A DNA stretch of 64,000 nucleotides, taken from CAVQCJ01 sp963771835 (lineage in GTDB: Bacteria; Actinomycetota; Actinomycetes; Prado026). The translations under genes were made by a program, and so were the position numbers. Below, piece by piece: positions 47,458-56,134 of this stretch. Under the pieces are notes generated by a model. The model was not told the DNA's origin and did no database searches. It worked only from the letters and a program-made list of their open reading frames with translations. The stretch lies in NCBI GenBank assembly GCA_963771835.1, contig CAVYVA010000002.1, forward strand, positions 558,001 to 622,000. Direction: 5' to 3'. The stretch's first letter is position 1; each line of letters starts with the position of its first letter.

Positions 47458-48450
47458 TCAGACCGAGGTCTCGGCCCCGTCGGACGGCGTGGCCGTCTGC
47501 TCGACGGAGTCGCCGTCGGCTCGCTGCCCGGCACCCGGCCGCGGCTCGTACCGGGACAGCGCCGGCAGCCCGTACGAGCGCCGCACCTGCATCCAGGCCA
47601 GAGAGCCGACGACGATCGTCACCAGGAGGATCCAGGCGAGTTCCGTGGTGCCGACGCCGACGAGCTTGAGACCGGACGCCAGCAGCACCAGCGTCAACGC
47701 CCGGCGGATGATCCCGCCCGGGGCCTGCGAGGAGAACCGCGCGCCGATGTACACGCCGGGGATGCAGCCCACCAGCAGCGACGCCGTGATGCCGAGCTGG
47801 AAGTCGCCGAACAGCACGTGCCCGAAGGCCGCTGCAGCGACCAGCGGCACCGCCTGGACCAGGTCGGTCCCGACGAGCTGATTGGCCTTGAGCACGGGGT
47901 AGAGCATCAGCAGCGCGATGATGATGAGCGAGCCCGACCCCACGCTGGTCATACCGACGACGAGGCCGCCGACCGCCCCGATCGCGACCGTGCGCAGGAT
48001 CTTCACCTTCAGCGGCGGCGGCACCGAGCTCGTGTCGACCGGAAGTCCCTGCGAGCGCCGCTGCACCCGCTCGCGCAATGCCATGAAGGTCTTGACGATC
48101 AGGCCGAGGGCGGCCAGGAGCAGGGCGTAGCCCAGCGCCTGCTTGACCACGCCCTGCAGGTCGGCAGCGCCCAGCGCGCGGAGCACGAACACGCCGGCGA
48201 ACGCGCACGGGACCGACCCGACGCACAACCACTTGACGAGCTCCCAGTTCACCGTGCCGCGGCGGATGTGGACAGCCGCGCCCACGGGCTTCATGAACAT
48301 CGAGGCGACGAGGTCGCTGGAGACGGCAGCGAGCGGCTGGATGTGGAAGACCAGCACCAGGATCGGCGTCATCAGAGCGCCGCCGCCCATGCCGGTCAGC
48401 CCCACCACGACGCCGACGATCAGCCCGGCCAGAGCCAGTCCGTAGTCCAT
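47458..48450 (-). CDS. TauE/SafE family sulfur-anion transporter
   Basis: 330 residues, about eight membrane segments. The N-terminus (YGLALAGLIVGVVVGLTGMG) and the mid-protein repeat (AIGAVGGLVVGMTSVGSGSL) are the two conserved GxxxGxxGxGGG-type motifs of TauE/SafE proteins. The family exports or imports sulfite, sulfoacetate or related anions. It overlaps cysC by one base (TGATG), so it is the last gene of the sulfate-activation operon and most likely handles sulfate or sulfite. Confidence 0.88.
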   Translation of the reverse strand: MDYGLALAGLIVGVVVGLTGMGGGALMTPILVLVFHIQPLAAVSSDLVASMFMKPVGAAVHIRRGTVNWELVKWLCVGSVPCAFAGVFVLRALGAADLQGVVKQALGYALLLAALGLIVKTFMALRERVQRRSQGLPVDTSSVPPPLKVKILRTVAIGAVGGLVVGMTSVGSGSLIIIALLMLYPVLKANQLVGTDLVQAVPLVAAAAFGHVLFGDFQLGITASLLVGCIPGVYIGARFSSQAPGGIIRRALTLVLLASGLKLVGVGTTELAWILLVTIVVGSLAWMQVRRSYGLPALSRYEPRPGAGQRADGDSVEQTATPSDGAETSV

Positions 48451-49922
48451 CAGCCGTCCTCTCCTCGTGCCGTGGGCGCGAAGCCGCGCAGGCGCAGCTC
48501 CGCCAGGACCATCTCCACCGCTGTAGCCACATCGACAGTCGACGTGTCCACCCGCAGGTCCGCGTCGGCAGGTTCTTCGTAGGGGTCGCTCACGCCGGTG
48601 AACTCCGGCAGCAGCCCGGCCCGGGCCTGGGCGTACAGCCCCTTCCGGTCCCGGGCCTCGCAGACCTCCAGCGGAGTGCTGACGTGCACGAGCAGGAACT
48701 CCCCGCCGGCGTCGGCCGCCATCGCGCGCACCGCGGCCCTGGTGCTGTCGTACGGCGCGATCGGCGCGCACAGCGCCACCCCGCCGTGCCTGGCCACCTC
48801 CGCGGCGACGTAGCCGATCCGGCGGACGTTCGTGTCCCGGTCCGCACGCGAGAAGCCCAGACCCTTGGACAGGTGCCGGCGCACGACGTCGCCGTCCAGC
48901 AAAGTCACGGTGCGGTCGGTGGACTCCAGCAGCGCCTCGGCGACCCCGTGCGCGACGGTCGACTTGCCCGACCCGGACAGGCCGGTGAAGAAGAGGACGA
49001 CCCCGCGCCGCTGAGGCGGCGGGCGGTGTGCGCGCAGCACCTCCAGTGCTGCCTCGGGGAAGCCCGACCCCTGCTCGACCAGCCAGTCCAGCTCGGCCCG
49101 GGTCGCCGGCGGCAGGTGCAGAACCTGCGGCACGCCGTAGGCGTTCGCGACCGCCTCGCGCAGGGCCAGGTCAGCGGTCGTACCCGTCCCGGTCACAGGC
49201 AGCGCCACCGGGACGACGACGGATCCGTCCGGGAGCGCCGGCAACGTGGCCCGGAGCGCGCGCACTAGTCCGAAGGCGCCCGGGTACGGCGAGCGTCCGT
49301 GCCCGACCAGGGCCAGCACCAGGACCGGCTGCCCCGCCGACCCCGCGGCCACGACCTCCAGGTCGTCGGCGATGAGCGGGCGTGCGGTCGTGACGGCCAG
49401 GGCCGGCGGCACCGGGCGGGCCGCCACCTCGGCCGGCGTCAGCCGCATCCGGCGGAACGGGCCGTGGCTGAGCGGGCGCAGCCCGGTGACAGCACCGGCG
49501 GCCAGGACCGGTCCCTGCTCGCCGTTGCCGGAAGTACCCGCGCCATCGACGGCGACCGTCGCGGTGACCTCGACCAGGGCGACAGGAACGCCCTCGGCGT
49601 CCTCGAGCACCGCCCGGCCGCCCGCGACGACAGCGCCGGCGACCTCGGCCGGCACGGTCAGCGGGACCTGGAGCAGTGCGCCCGCTTCGCCGGGGAGCGT
49701 GAAACCGCCGGTGACGATCCCGGCCAGCTCCAGCTCGACCAGGTCCAGCGCCGCGCCCTCGACATGGACGGACGGCAGCGCGGCCAGCTCCTCGGGCAGC
49801 ACCCCGACGCTGAGCGCCACCGCCTCGGCGACCACCTGCGCGACGACCTGGTCGGAGGTCAGGCCCTCGTCAGGGGGCCCGGCTTCCGACTCGGTCGTGT
49901 CGTCCATCGCCGCCTGTTCCAT
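48450..49922 (-). CDS. cysC: adenylylsulfate kinase with a long N-terminal domain
   Basis: 490 residues. The C-terminal ~187 residues are a full APS kinase: P-loop FFTGLSGSGKSTVAHGVAEA, DGDVVRRHLSKGLGFSRADR, FLLVHVSTPLEVCEARD and GLYAQARAGLLPEFTGV. They phosphorylate APS to PAPS. The ~300-residue N-terminal part has RPLSHGPFRRMRLTPAEVAA and VGHGRSPYPGAFGLVRAL, weakly like ATP-sulfurylase-type (Sat) modules but without clear catalytic HxGH. Such two-domain enzymes occur in actinobacteria. It follows cysN after 20 bases. The ATG at 49922 is chosen; another lies five codons on. Confidence 0.88.
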   Translation of the reverse strand: MEQAAMDDTTESEAGPPDEGLTSDQVVAQVVAEAVALSVGVLPEELAALPSVHVEGAALDLVELELAGIVTGGFTLPGEAGALLQVPLTVPAEVAGAVVAGGRAVLEDAEGVPVALVEVTATVAVDGAGTSGNGEQGPVLAAGAVTGLRPLSHGPFRRMRLTPAEVAARPVPPALAVTTARPLIADDLEVVAAGSAGQPVLVLALVGHGRSPYPGAFGLVRALRATLPALPDGSVVVPVALPVTGTGTTADLALREAVANAYGVPQVLHLPPATRAELDWLVEQGSGFPEAALEVLRAHRPPPQRRGVVLFFTGLSGSGKSTVAHGVAEALLESTDRTVTLLDGDVVRRHLSKGLGFSRADRDTNVRRIGYVAAEVARHGGVALCAPIAPYDSTRAAVRAMAADAGGEFLLVHVSTPLEVCEARDRKGLYAQARAGLLPEFTGVSDPYEEPADADLRVDTSTVDVATAVEMVLAELRLRGFAPTARGEDG

Positions 49923-49942
49923 CGTTTCTGCGGGTACGGCGT

Positions 49943-51196
49943 TCAGTCGCCGGCCGTGATCATCCCGGCCGCGACGGTGCGGTTGGTCGCCTCGTCGACG
50001 AGCACGAAGCCCCCGGTGGTGCGGTTGCGCGAGTACGGGTCGCACAGCAGCGGCTGGGTGGTCCGCAGGCGTACCCGGCCGATCTCGTTGAGCCGCAGCT
50101 CATCGGCCGCCTCGTCGCGGTGCAGGGTGTTGACGTCGAGGCGGTACTGCAGGTCCTTGACCAGGGCCCGCACCCCGCGGGTGGTGTGCTTGACCGCCAG
50201 CTTCTGGCCGGCCCGCAACGACGAGGTGCCGTCCATCCAGCAGATCATCGCGTCGATGTCCTGGGTGACGAGCGGCTGGTTGTGCGGTCGGCAGACCATG
50301 TCGCCGCGGGAGACGTCGAGGTTGTCCTCCAGGCGCACGGTCACCGACATCGGCGGGTACGCCTCGTCCACCGGGCCGTCGCCGGTCTCGATGGACGCGA
50401 TCCGCGACGTGAACCCCGACGGCAGCACGACGACCTCGTCGCCGGGCTTGAGCACCCCGCCGGCCACCTGGCCCGCGTAGCCGCGGTAGTCCGGGTACGC
50501 CGACGACTGCGGCCGGATCACGTACTGGACCGGGAACCGCACGTCGACCAGGTTGCGGTCGGAGGCCACGTGCACGTTCTCCAGGTGGTGCAGCAGCGAC
50601 GGCCCGTCGTACCACGGCATCTTGTCGCTGCGGGTGACGACGTTGTCGCCGTTGAGCGCCGACACCGGGATGAACGTGAGGTCCGGGATGTTCAGCTTGG
50701 TCGCGAACGCGGTGAACTCCGCGCGGATGTCCTCGAACACCTGCTCGGAGAAGTCGACCAGGTCCATCTTGTTGATGCACAGCACCAGGTGCGGCACCCG
50801 CAGCAGCGTCGTGAGGAACGCGTGCCGGCGGCTCTGCTCGACCAGGCCGTTGCGCGCGTCGACCAGGATGATGGCGAGGTCGGCGGTCGAGGCCCCGGTG
50901 ACCATGTTGCGCGTGTACTGGATGTGGCCGGGGGTGTCCGCGATGATGAACTTGCGCTTCGGGGTCGCGAAGTACCGGTAGGCCACGTCGATCGTGATGC
51001 CCTGCTCGCGCTCGGCCCGCAGCCCGTCCGTGAGCAGCGCGAGGTTGGTGTACTCGTCGCCGCGCTCGCGGCTGGTGCGCTCGACCGACTCGAGCTGGTC
51101 CTCGAAGATGGCCTTGCTGTCGTACAGGAGCCGCCCGATCAGCGTGCTCTTGCCGTCGTCGACCGAGCCGGCGGTGGCGAACCGGAGCAGGTCCAT
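49943..51196 (-). CDS. cysN: sulfate adenylyltransferase large subunit (GTPase)
   Basis: 417 residues. GTPase motifs: G1 TAGSVDDGKSTLIGRLL, G3 ADTPGHIQYTRNMVTGAS, G4 INKMDLVDFS. It continues with the two beta-barrel domains of EF-Tu-like factors. CysN with CysD makes APS from ATP and sulfate, driven by GTP hydrolysis. The ATG overlaps the cysD stop by one base (TGATG). No C-terminal kinase is fused, which fits the separate cysC. Confidence 0.95.
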   Translation of the reverse strand: MDLLRFATAGSVDDGKSTLIGRLLYDSKAIFEDQLESVERTSRERGDEYTNLALLTDGLRAEREQGITIDVAYRYFATPKRKFIIADTPGHIQYTRNMVTGASTADLAIILVDARNGLVEQSRRHAFLTTLLRVPHLVLCINKMDLVDFSEQVFEDIRAEFTAFATKLNIPDLTFIPVSALNGDNVVTRSDKMPWYDGPSLLHHLENVHVASDRNLVDVRFPVQYVIRPQSSAYPDYRGYAGQVAGGVLKPGDEVVVLPSGFTSRIASIETGDGPVDEAYPPMSVTVRLEDNLDVSRGDMVCRPHNQPLVTQDIDAMICWMDGTSSLRAGQKLAVKHTTRGVRALVKDLQYRLDVNTLHRDEAADELRLNEIGRVRLRTTQPLLCDPYSRNRTTGGFVLVDEATNRTVAAGMITAGD

Positions 51197-52131
51197 CAGA
51201 AGTAGCCTTCCTTCTTGCGGTCTTCCATCGCGGCCTCGCTGACCTTGTCGTCACCGCGGGTGGCGCCGCGCTCGGTCAGCCTGGTGACCGCGACCTCGTC
51301 GATGATCTTGTCCAGCGTGTCGGCCTCGGAGTAGACCGCCGCGGTCAGTGTCGCGTCGCCGACGGTGCGGTACCGGACCGTCGCCGTGAAGACCTCGTCG
51401 CCCGGCCGCGGACGGGAGAACTCGGTGACCGCCATCACCATCCCCTCGCGCAGGAACACCTCGCGCTGGTGCGCGAAGTAGATGGACGGGAGCGCGATCT
51501 GCTCAGTGGCGATGTACTGCCACACGTCCAGCTCGGTCCAGTTGGAGAGCGGGAAGACCCGGATGCTCTCCCCCGCGTGCACGCGCCCGTTGTAGAGGCT
51601 CCACAGCTCGGGGCGCTGGTTCTTGGGGTCCCACTGCCCGAACTCGTCGCGGAACGAGAACACCCGCTCCTTGGCCCGCGCCTTCTCCTCGTCCCGGCGG
51701 GCGCCGCCGAACAGCGAGTCGAAGCGGTACTTCTCCGCGGCCTCGAGCAGGACCTGGGTCTGGATCCGGTTGCGCGAGCCGTTGGGCTCCTCGCGCACCA
51801 TGCCGCGGTCGATCGCGTCCTGGACCGAGGCGACGATCAGCTGCAGGCCGAGCTCGCCGGCGCGGCGGTCGCGGAACGCGAGCACCTCGGGGAAGTTGTG
51901 CCCGGTGTCCACGTGCAGCACCGGGAACGGGATCGCGGCCGGCCAGAACGCCTTCTCGGCCAGCCGCAGCATGACGATGGAGTCCTTGCCGCCGGAGAAC
52001 ATCAGCGCCGGGCGCTGCATCTCCGCGACCACCTCGCGGATGATGTGGATGGACTCCGCCTCGAGCGCCCTGAGCTGGCTCAGGTTGTAGTCACGGCCGG
52101 GCGCCCCCGGGTTGGTGTCGGCCGGCGTCAC
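51196..52131 (-). CDS. cysD: sulfate adenylyltransferase small subunit
   Basis: 311 residues from a GTG overlapping the cysQ stop (GTGA). The PP-loop ATP pyrophosphatase motif is LMFSGGKDSIVMLRLAEKAF, followed by FPVLHVDTGHNFPEVLAFRD, SLFGGARRDEEKARAKERVF and the C-terminal HQREVFLREGMVM. It catalyses adenylation of sulfate with CysN. Full length for the family. Confidence 0.96.
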   Translation of the reverse strand: MTPADTNPGAPGRDYNLSQLRALEAESIHIIREVVAEMQRPALMFSGGKDSIVMLRLAEKAFWPAAIPFPVLHVDTGHNFPEVLAFRDRRAGELGLQLIVASVQDAIDRGMVREEPNGSRNRIQTQVLLEAAEKYRFDSLFGGARRDEEKARAKERVFSFRDEFGQWDPKNQRPELWSLYNGRVHAGESIRVFPLSNWTELDVWQYIATEQIALPSIYFAHQREVFLREGMVMAVTEFSRPRPGDEVFTATVRYRTVGDATLTAAVYSEADTLDKIIDEVAVTRLTERGATRGDDKVSEAAMEDRKKEGYF

Positions 52132-52898
52132 AGGTCAACCTCCGAGATCGTCGTCAGCACACGGTCCGCGAGCTCGGGCCGGCACACCACCAGGTCGGGC
52201 AGGAGGACGTCGCGGCGGTTGTACAGCAACGGCGACCCGTCCAGCCGGGAGGCGTGCAGCCCGGCTGCCAGGGCCACGGCGACCGGGGCCGCCGAGTCCC
52301 ACTCGTACTGTCCGCCCGCGTGGACGTACAGGTCCACCTCGCCACGCACGACGGCCGCCACCTTGTAGCCCGCCGAGCCCATCGGCACCACCTCCAGGCC
52401 CAGCCGCTCGACCAGGCGCTCGGCGACCGCCGGCGGCCGGGTGCGGCTGACGGCCATCCGGAGCCGGGCGTCGGGGCCGCCGACCGGCGGGGGGACGACC
52501 GGCGCCGGGTCGGTGCCCAGGACCAGGTCCAGGCCAGGCAGCGCCACTGCACCGGCGGCCAGGCCCCCGTCGGCCCAGAGCGCGACATGGACGGCCCAGT
52601 CGTGCCGGCCCTCGGAGTACTCGCGGGTCCCGTCCAGCGGGTCGATGATCCAGACGCGGTCGGCGTCGAGGCGACGCAGGTCGTCGGCAGCCTCCTCGGA
52701 GAGCACCGCGTCGTCCGGGCACCATTGGGCGAGGCGCTGCGCGAGCAGGTCCTGGGAGGACCGGTCGCCGAGCCCTCTGAGCTCGGCCGGGTCGGCCCCG
52801 GGGTGTCCGGCCCGGACCGAGACGAGCAGCTGCCCGGCCTCGTACGCGAGCGCCGCGGCGCGATCGGCGTCGCTCGAGGTCGTCGGCACGGACACCAT
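52128..52898 (-). CDS. cysQ: 3'(2'),5'-bisphosphate nucleotidase (CysQ-like)
   Basis: 256 residues from the ATG at 52898. The inositol-monophosphatase-fold metal motifs are there: LSEEAADD (Glu), VWIIDPLDGTREYSEGRHDW (DPxDGT) and YEWDSAAPVAVALA (WDxxA). CysQ hydrolyses 3'-phosphoadenosine 5'-phosphate, the by-product of sulfotransferases. Being first in the sulfate-activation operon, it would recycle PAP while the rest makes PAPS. Confidence 0.9.
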   Translation of the reverse strand: MVSVPTTSSDADRAAALAYEAGQLLVSVRAGHPGADPAELRGLGDRSSQDLLAQRLAQWCPDDAVLSEEAADDLRRLDADRVWIIDPLDGTREYSEGRHDWAVHVALWADGGLAAGAVALPGLDLVLGTDPAPVVPPPVGGPDARLRMAVSRTRPPAVAERLVERLGLEVVPMGSAGYKVAAVVRGEVDLYVHAGGQYEWDSAAPVAVALAAGLHASRLDGSPLLYNRRDVLLPDLVVCRPELADRVLTTISEVDL

Positions 52899-52981
52899 CC
52901 TAAGAACCTCGGTGACGCTGCGTGATCGCACGGTGGCGACGACCATCGGTTTCGTTGTTCCAGGCATCGGCGACCGCCTGC

Positions 52982-54486
52982 TCAGTACGCGCCGCTACCG
53001 CGGAGCACGGCACGGGCGGTCTTCCACAGGATGAGCAGGTCCGTCGCGAGGGTCCAGTTGTCCACGTAGCGCAGGTCCAGGCGGACGGACTCCTCCCAGG
53101 ACAGGTCCGCGCGGCCGCTGACCTGCCAGAGCCCGGTCACGCCGGGGCGCACCAGCAGCCGGCGCCGGGTGTCGTCGGCGTACTCGGCGACCTCCTCCGG
53201 CAGCGGCGGGCGTGGCCCGACCAGAGACATCGAGCCGGTCAGCACGTTGAACAGCTGGGGCAGCTCGTCCAGGGAGTAGCGGCGCAGCCACGTGCCCACC
53301 CTGGTCACCCGCGGGTCGGCACGCATCTTGAACATCAGGCCGTCGCGGTCGGAGTGCTCGAGCAGCTGCTCGCGCAGCGCCTCGGCGTCGACCACCATCG
53401 AGCGGAACTTCCACATCGTGAACGGCTTGCCGTCCTTGCCGATCCGCTGCTGCCGGAAGAACGCCGGGCCGCGGCTGGTCAGCCGGACGGCCAGGGTGAT
53501 CGCGAGCAGGACCGGGGAGAACAGCACGATCATCGCCAGCGCGAACGTCCGGTCGAAGGTCGACTTCACGATCCGGCGGCCGCCGGTGAACTGCGGCTGC
53601 TCGACCTGCAGCAGCGGCAGGCCGGTGACCGGGCGGATGCTCAGCCGGGGACCGGCGACCTCGACCAGCGACGGTGCGACGAGCAGGTCGGCCCCGGTCG
53701 GCTCGAGGTCCCAGGCCAGCCGGCGAAGCTGCTCGGGGCCGAAGTCGGGGCTGGCCAGCACCGCCACCGTGTCGGCGTCGGTGAGTCGGACGGCCTGCTC
53801 GACCGAGCCGAAGCCACCCACCACCGGGACACCGCGCTCCATCAGCGCGGGACGTTGGCCCGGCAGCGGCAGGCAAGCGGCCACCACCTGCAGGCCGTGG
53901 AAGCGTTCGTCGCCGAGCCGGCGCAGCATCTCCAGGACGGGCACCTCGTGCCCCACGACGACGACCCGGTGCAGGTACTCGCCCTTGGCCCGGCGGCTGT
54001 GCAGCCACTGGCGCAGCACGTACCTGGACCCGATGGTCAGCAAGGTGACCAGGGGCAGGCTGATCAGCACGAAGTGACGGGCCCTGGAGCGTGTCGGTGA
54101 CGTACGCGCTGAACGCGACCAGCGCGGTGAGTGCCACGCCCGCCCGGGCGACCCGGCGGAACTCCTCCGACCCCACCCCCAGGAACCGTGGCTCGTAGGC
54201 CCGGTTCAGGCTGACCGAGCAGCAGCCAAACCACCGGGAGCAGGAACGACGCGACCCGGTACACGTCGACGTGCGTACCCTCGGGCGCAGTGAAGTAGGC
54301 GACCGACGCGGCGACCACCGCGGCCAGTGCGTCGACGCCGATGCAGAGCCGTACGTAGCGGCGCTGCCAGCGCGACTCCGGACGTACGACGGCGACGTCC
54401 CCCGAGCGCGCCGTGGTGACCGATGCCCGCCGCAGCCCCTCGCTCGGGGCCAGCCCCAGGCCCTCGCGATGGTCCAGCACAGCCAT
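52982..54486 (-). CDS. polyprenyl-phosphate sugar-phosphate transferase (exopolysaccharide initiating enzyme), two frameshifts
   Basis: About 500 residues after removing two bases (near 54216-54222 and 54082-54084). The N-terminus has four membrane helices (YVRLCIGVDALAAVVAASVAY ... AGVALTALVAFSAYVTDTL ... FVLISLPLVTLLTIGSRYVL). A nucleotide-sugar-like domain carries HRVVVVGHEVPVLEMLRRL. The catalytic C-terminus begins KSTFDRTFALAMIVLFSPVL, then FTMWKFRSMVVDAEAL and LPQLFNVLTGSMSLVGPRPP, the PHPT signature. It attaches the first sugar-1-phosphate to undecaprenyl phosphate. Start at 54486 follows GGGAG. Confidence 0.88.
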
Positions 54487-54730
54487 GAGTAGATCTCCCG
54501 CCCCTGTGCACACCACCCGTCCGGAGCCGACGAAGCCCGCCGCCCCCGGCCGGGTGATCCGGCGAGTCTAGGGAGGCGGTTCGTGCTGGTTAAAGGCCAG
54601 GAGACACGAATCGTCCGAACGTAGGACCTGTTCGACCGTTCGTCTCACGTAAGCAGGTCCGCCCGTCACTCAACGTGTCGAGAAGATGCCCCGGAGTTCG
54701 CCGTTCCACCCACCGAGGAGCCGCCCGGGC
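54487..54730. promoter_or_regulatory. intergenic region between pth and the sugar transferase gene
   Basis: A 244-base region at the edge of the exopolysaccharide block. On the minus strand GATTCGTGTCTCCTGG...CCTTTAACC (54612-54588) resembles the stretch upstream of the secreted GH26 gene. AACGGTCGAACAGG and CGTTCGGACG around 54620-54645 form partial inverted repeats. No terminator after pth is obvious; I see nothing else firm here. Confidence 0.45.
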
Positions 54731-55345
54731 CTACTCGGGGTCGACGTGGAAGCGGTTCTGGGTGGGCTCCAGGCCGTCGAGGACCAGCGCCTCGACAGCG
54801 TCCGCGGCCCGGTCCACCAGGAACGGCACCTCCAGGGCCTGCGCCGACGAGAACGGCTTGAGCACGAACGCCGCCGGATCCTGGGTCCCGGGCGGCCGGC
54901 CGATCCCGAACCGGGTGCGCAGGTACCCGGGTCCGCCCAGCGACTTGGTGACCGACCGCAGCCCGTTGTGGCCGCCGTCGCCGCCGCCGCGCTTGAGCCG
55001 CAAGGTCCCGAACGGCAGGTCGAGCTCGTCGTGGACGACCACGATCCGCTCGTGCGGCACCTTGAAGAAGTCGCGCATCGACGCGACCGGGCCGCCGGAC
55101 TCGTTCATGTACGACTTGGGCTTGACCAGCACCACCGGCTGCCGCTGCGGGGAGCCGGGTGCGCCGAACGCTCCCTCGACCAGGTCCGCGCGGCCGCGGT
55201 GCGCCTTGAACCGCGCACCCAGCCGTTCGGCGAGCAGGTCGACGACCAGGAACCCGGCGTTGTGCCGGGTGGCGGCGTACGACGGTCCGGGGTTGCCGAG
55301 GCCGACGATCAGCCAGCGACCGCCGTCGCTGCTGGACGTGGGCAC
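54731..55345 (-). CDS. pth: peptidyl-tRNA hydrolase
   Basis: 204 residues from a GTG preceded by GGAGAG. The family signature LIVGLGNPGPSYAATRHNAG contains the catalytic His; VLVKPKSYMNESGGPVAS and VHDELDLPFGTLRLKRGGG...GHNGLRS complete the active site. It frees tRNA from stalled peptidyl-tRNA. It follows rplY in the usual order. The 55346-55381 gap has no feature. Confidence 0.96.
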   Translation of the reverse strand: MPTSSSDGGRWLIVGLGNPGPSYAATRHNAGFLVVDLLAERLGARFKAHRGRADLVEGAFGAPGSPQRQPVVLVKPKSYMNESGGPVASMRDFFKVPHERIVVVHDELDLPFGTLRLKRGGGDGGHNGLRSVTKSLGGPGYLRTRFGIGRPPGTQDPAAFVLKPFSSAQALEVPFLVDRAADAVEALVLDGLEPTQNRFHVDPE

Positions 55346-55381
55346 GGTGCTCTCCGGGTGTGACGGACGAGGTGCCCGGGG

Positions 55382-56011
55382 TCAGCCCTCGTCGGCGGAG
55401 TCGGCCGGCTGGTCGCCGGCCGCGGCACCCTCGCCGGCCTCGCCGGCCTCGGCCACGGGCTCCGGCTCCTCCTCGACGGTCGGCGCGGCCGCGATGAGCA
55501 CGATCTGGTCCGCGTCCGCGACCAGCGTGGTGCCTGCGGGCAGGACCAGGTCCCCGGCGCGGACGACGGTGCCCACCTCGAGGGTGTCGACCTCGAGCAC
55601 GATCTCGCGCGGGATGTGGGTGGCCTCGGCCTCGACCGACACGGCGGCGGAGACGAGCTCGACGATCGCCCCGGCGACCCGGCCGTGGACGGACACCGGC
55701 ACGTCGATGATGACCTTCTCACCGCTGCGGACGATCACCAGGTCGATGTGCTCGACGGTCTGCCGGACCGGGTCGCGCTGGATCGACTTCGGCAGCGTGA
55801 GCAGGTCGGTCCCGTCGGCGATGTCCACCCGGAGCAGGACGTTGGCGGTCTTGAGCGCGAGGGTGAGCTCGTGGCCGGGGAGGGCGACGTGCGCGGGAGC
55901 CGTGCCGTGGCCGTAGATGACACCGGGGACGTTGCCCGCCCGGCGGGTCCGGCGGGCGGCGCCCTTGCCGAACTCCTGGCGCTGCTCGGCCTTGATGCGG
56001 ACCTCGGGCAT
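55382..56011 (-). CDS. rplY: 50S ribosomal protein L25 (CTC form)
   Basis: 209 residues from an ATG after GAGGAG. The L25 domain starts EVRIKAEQRQEFGKGAARRT and continues VPGVIYGHGTAPAHVALPGH; the longer CTC beta domain follows, with an acidic Ala/Glu/Pro tail (EEEPEPVAEAGEAGEGAAA). It binds 5S rRNA. Position between prs and pth matches other actinobacteria. Confidence 0.95.
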   Translation of the reverse strand: MPEVRIKAEQRQEFGKGAARRTRRAGNVPGVIYGHGTAPAHVALPGHELTLALKTANVLLRVDIADGTDLLTLPKSIQRDPVRQTVEHIDLVIVRSGEKVIIDVPVSVHGRVAGAIVELVSAAVSVEAEATHIPREIVLEVDTLEVGTVVRAGDLVLPAGTTLVADADQIVLIAAAPTVEEEPEPVAEAGEAGEGAAAGDQPADSADEG

Positions 56012-56134
56012 CGCGGTGCTCCTCTGTTCTCGTCGATCACGGATCTCGGCGGCGACTCACCGCCGGTCCCTCGCCGGGCAGCGGGCAGTCTACGGGCGCC
56101 CCGCGCGCTCCCCCAAAACGGCGCGGGGTCGGGG

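Noticed and set aside
21878..54486. Mobile genomic island or prophage
   Set aside because: No integrase, transposase, phage gene or flanking att-like repeat was found, and the tRNA-Gln at 58711 is not at its edge.
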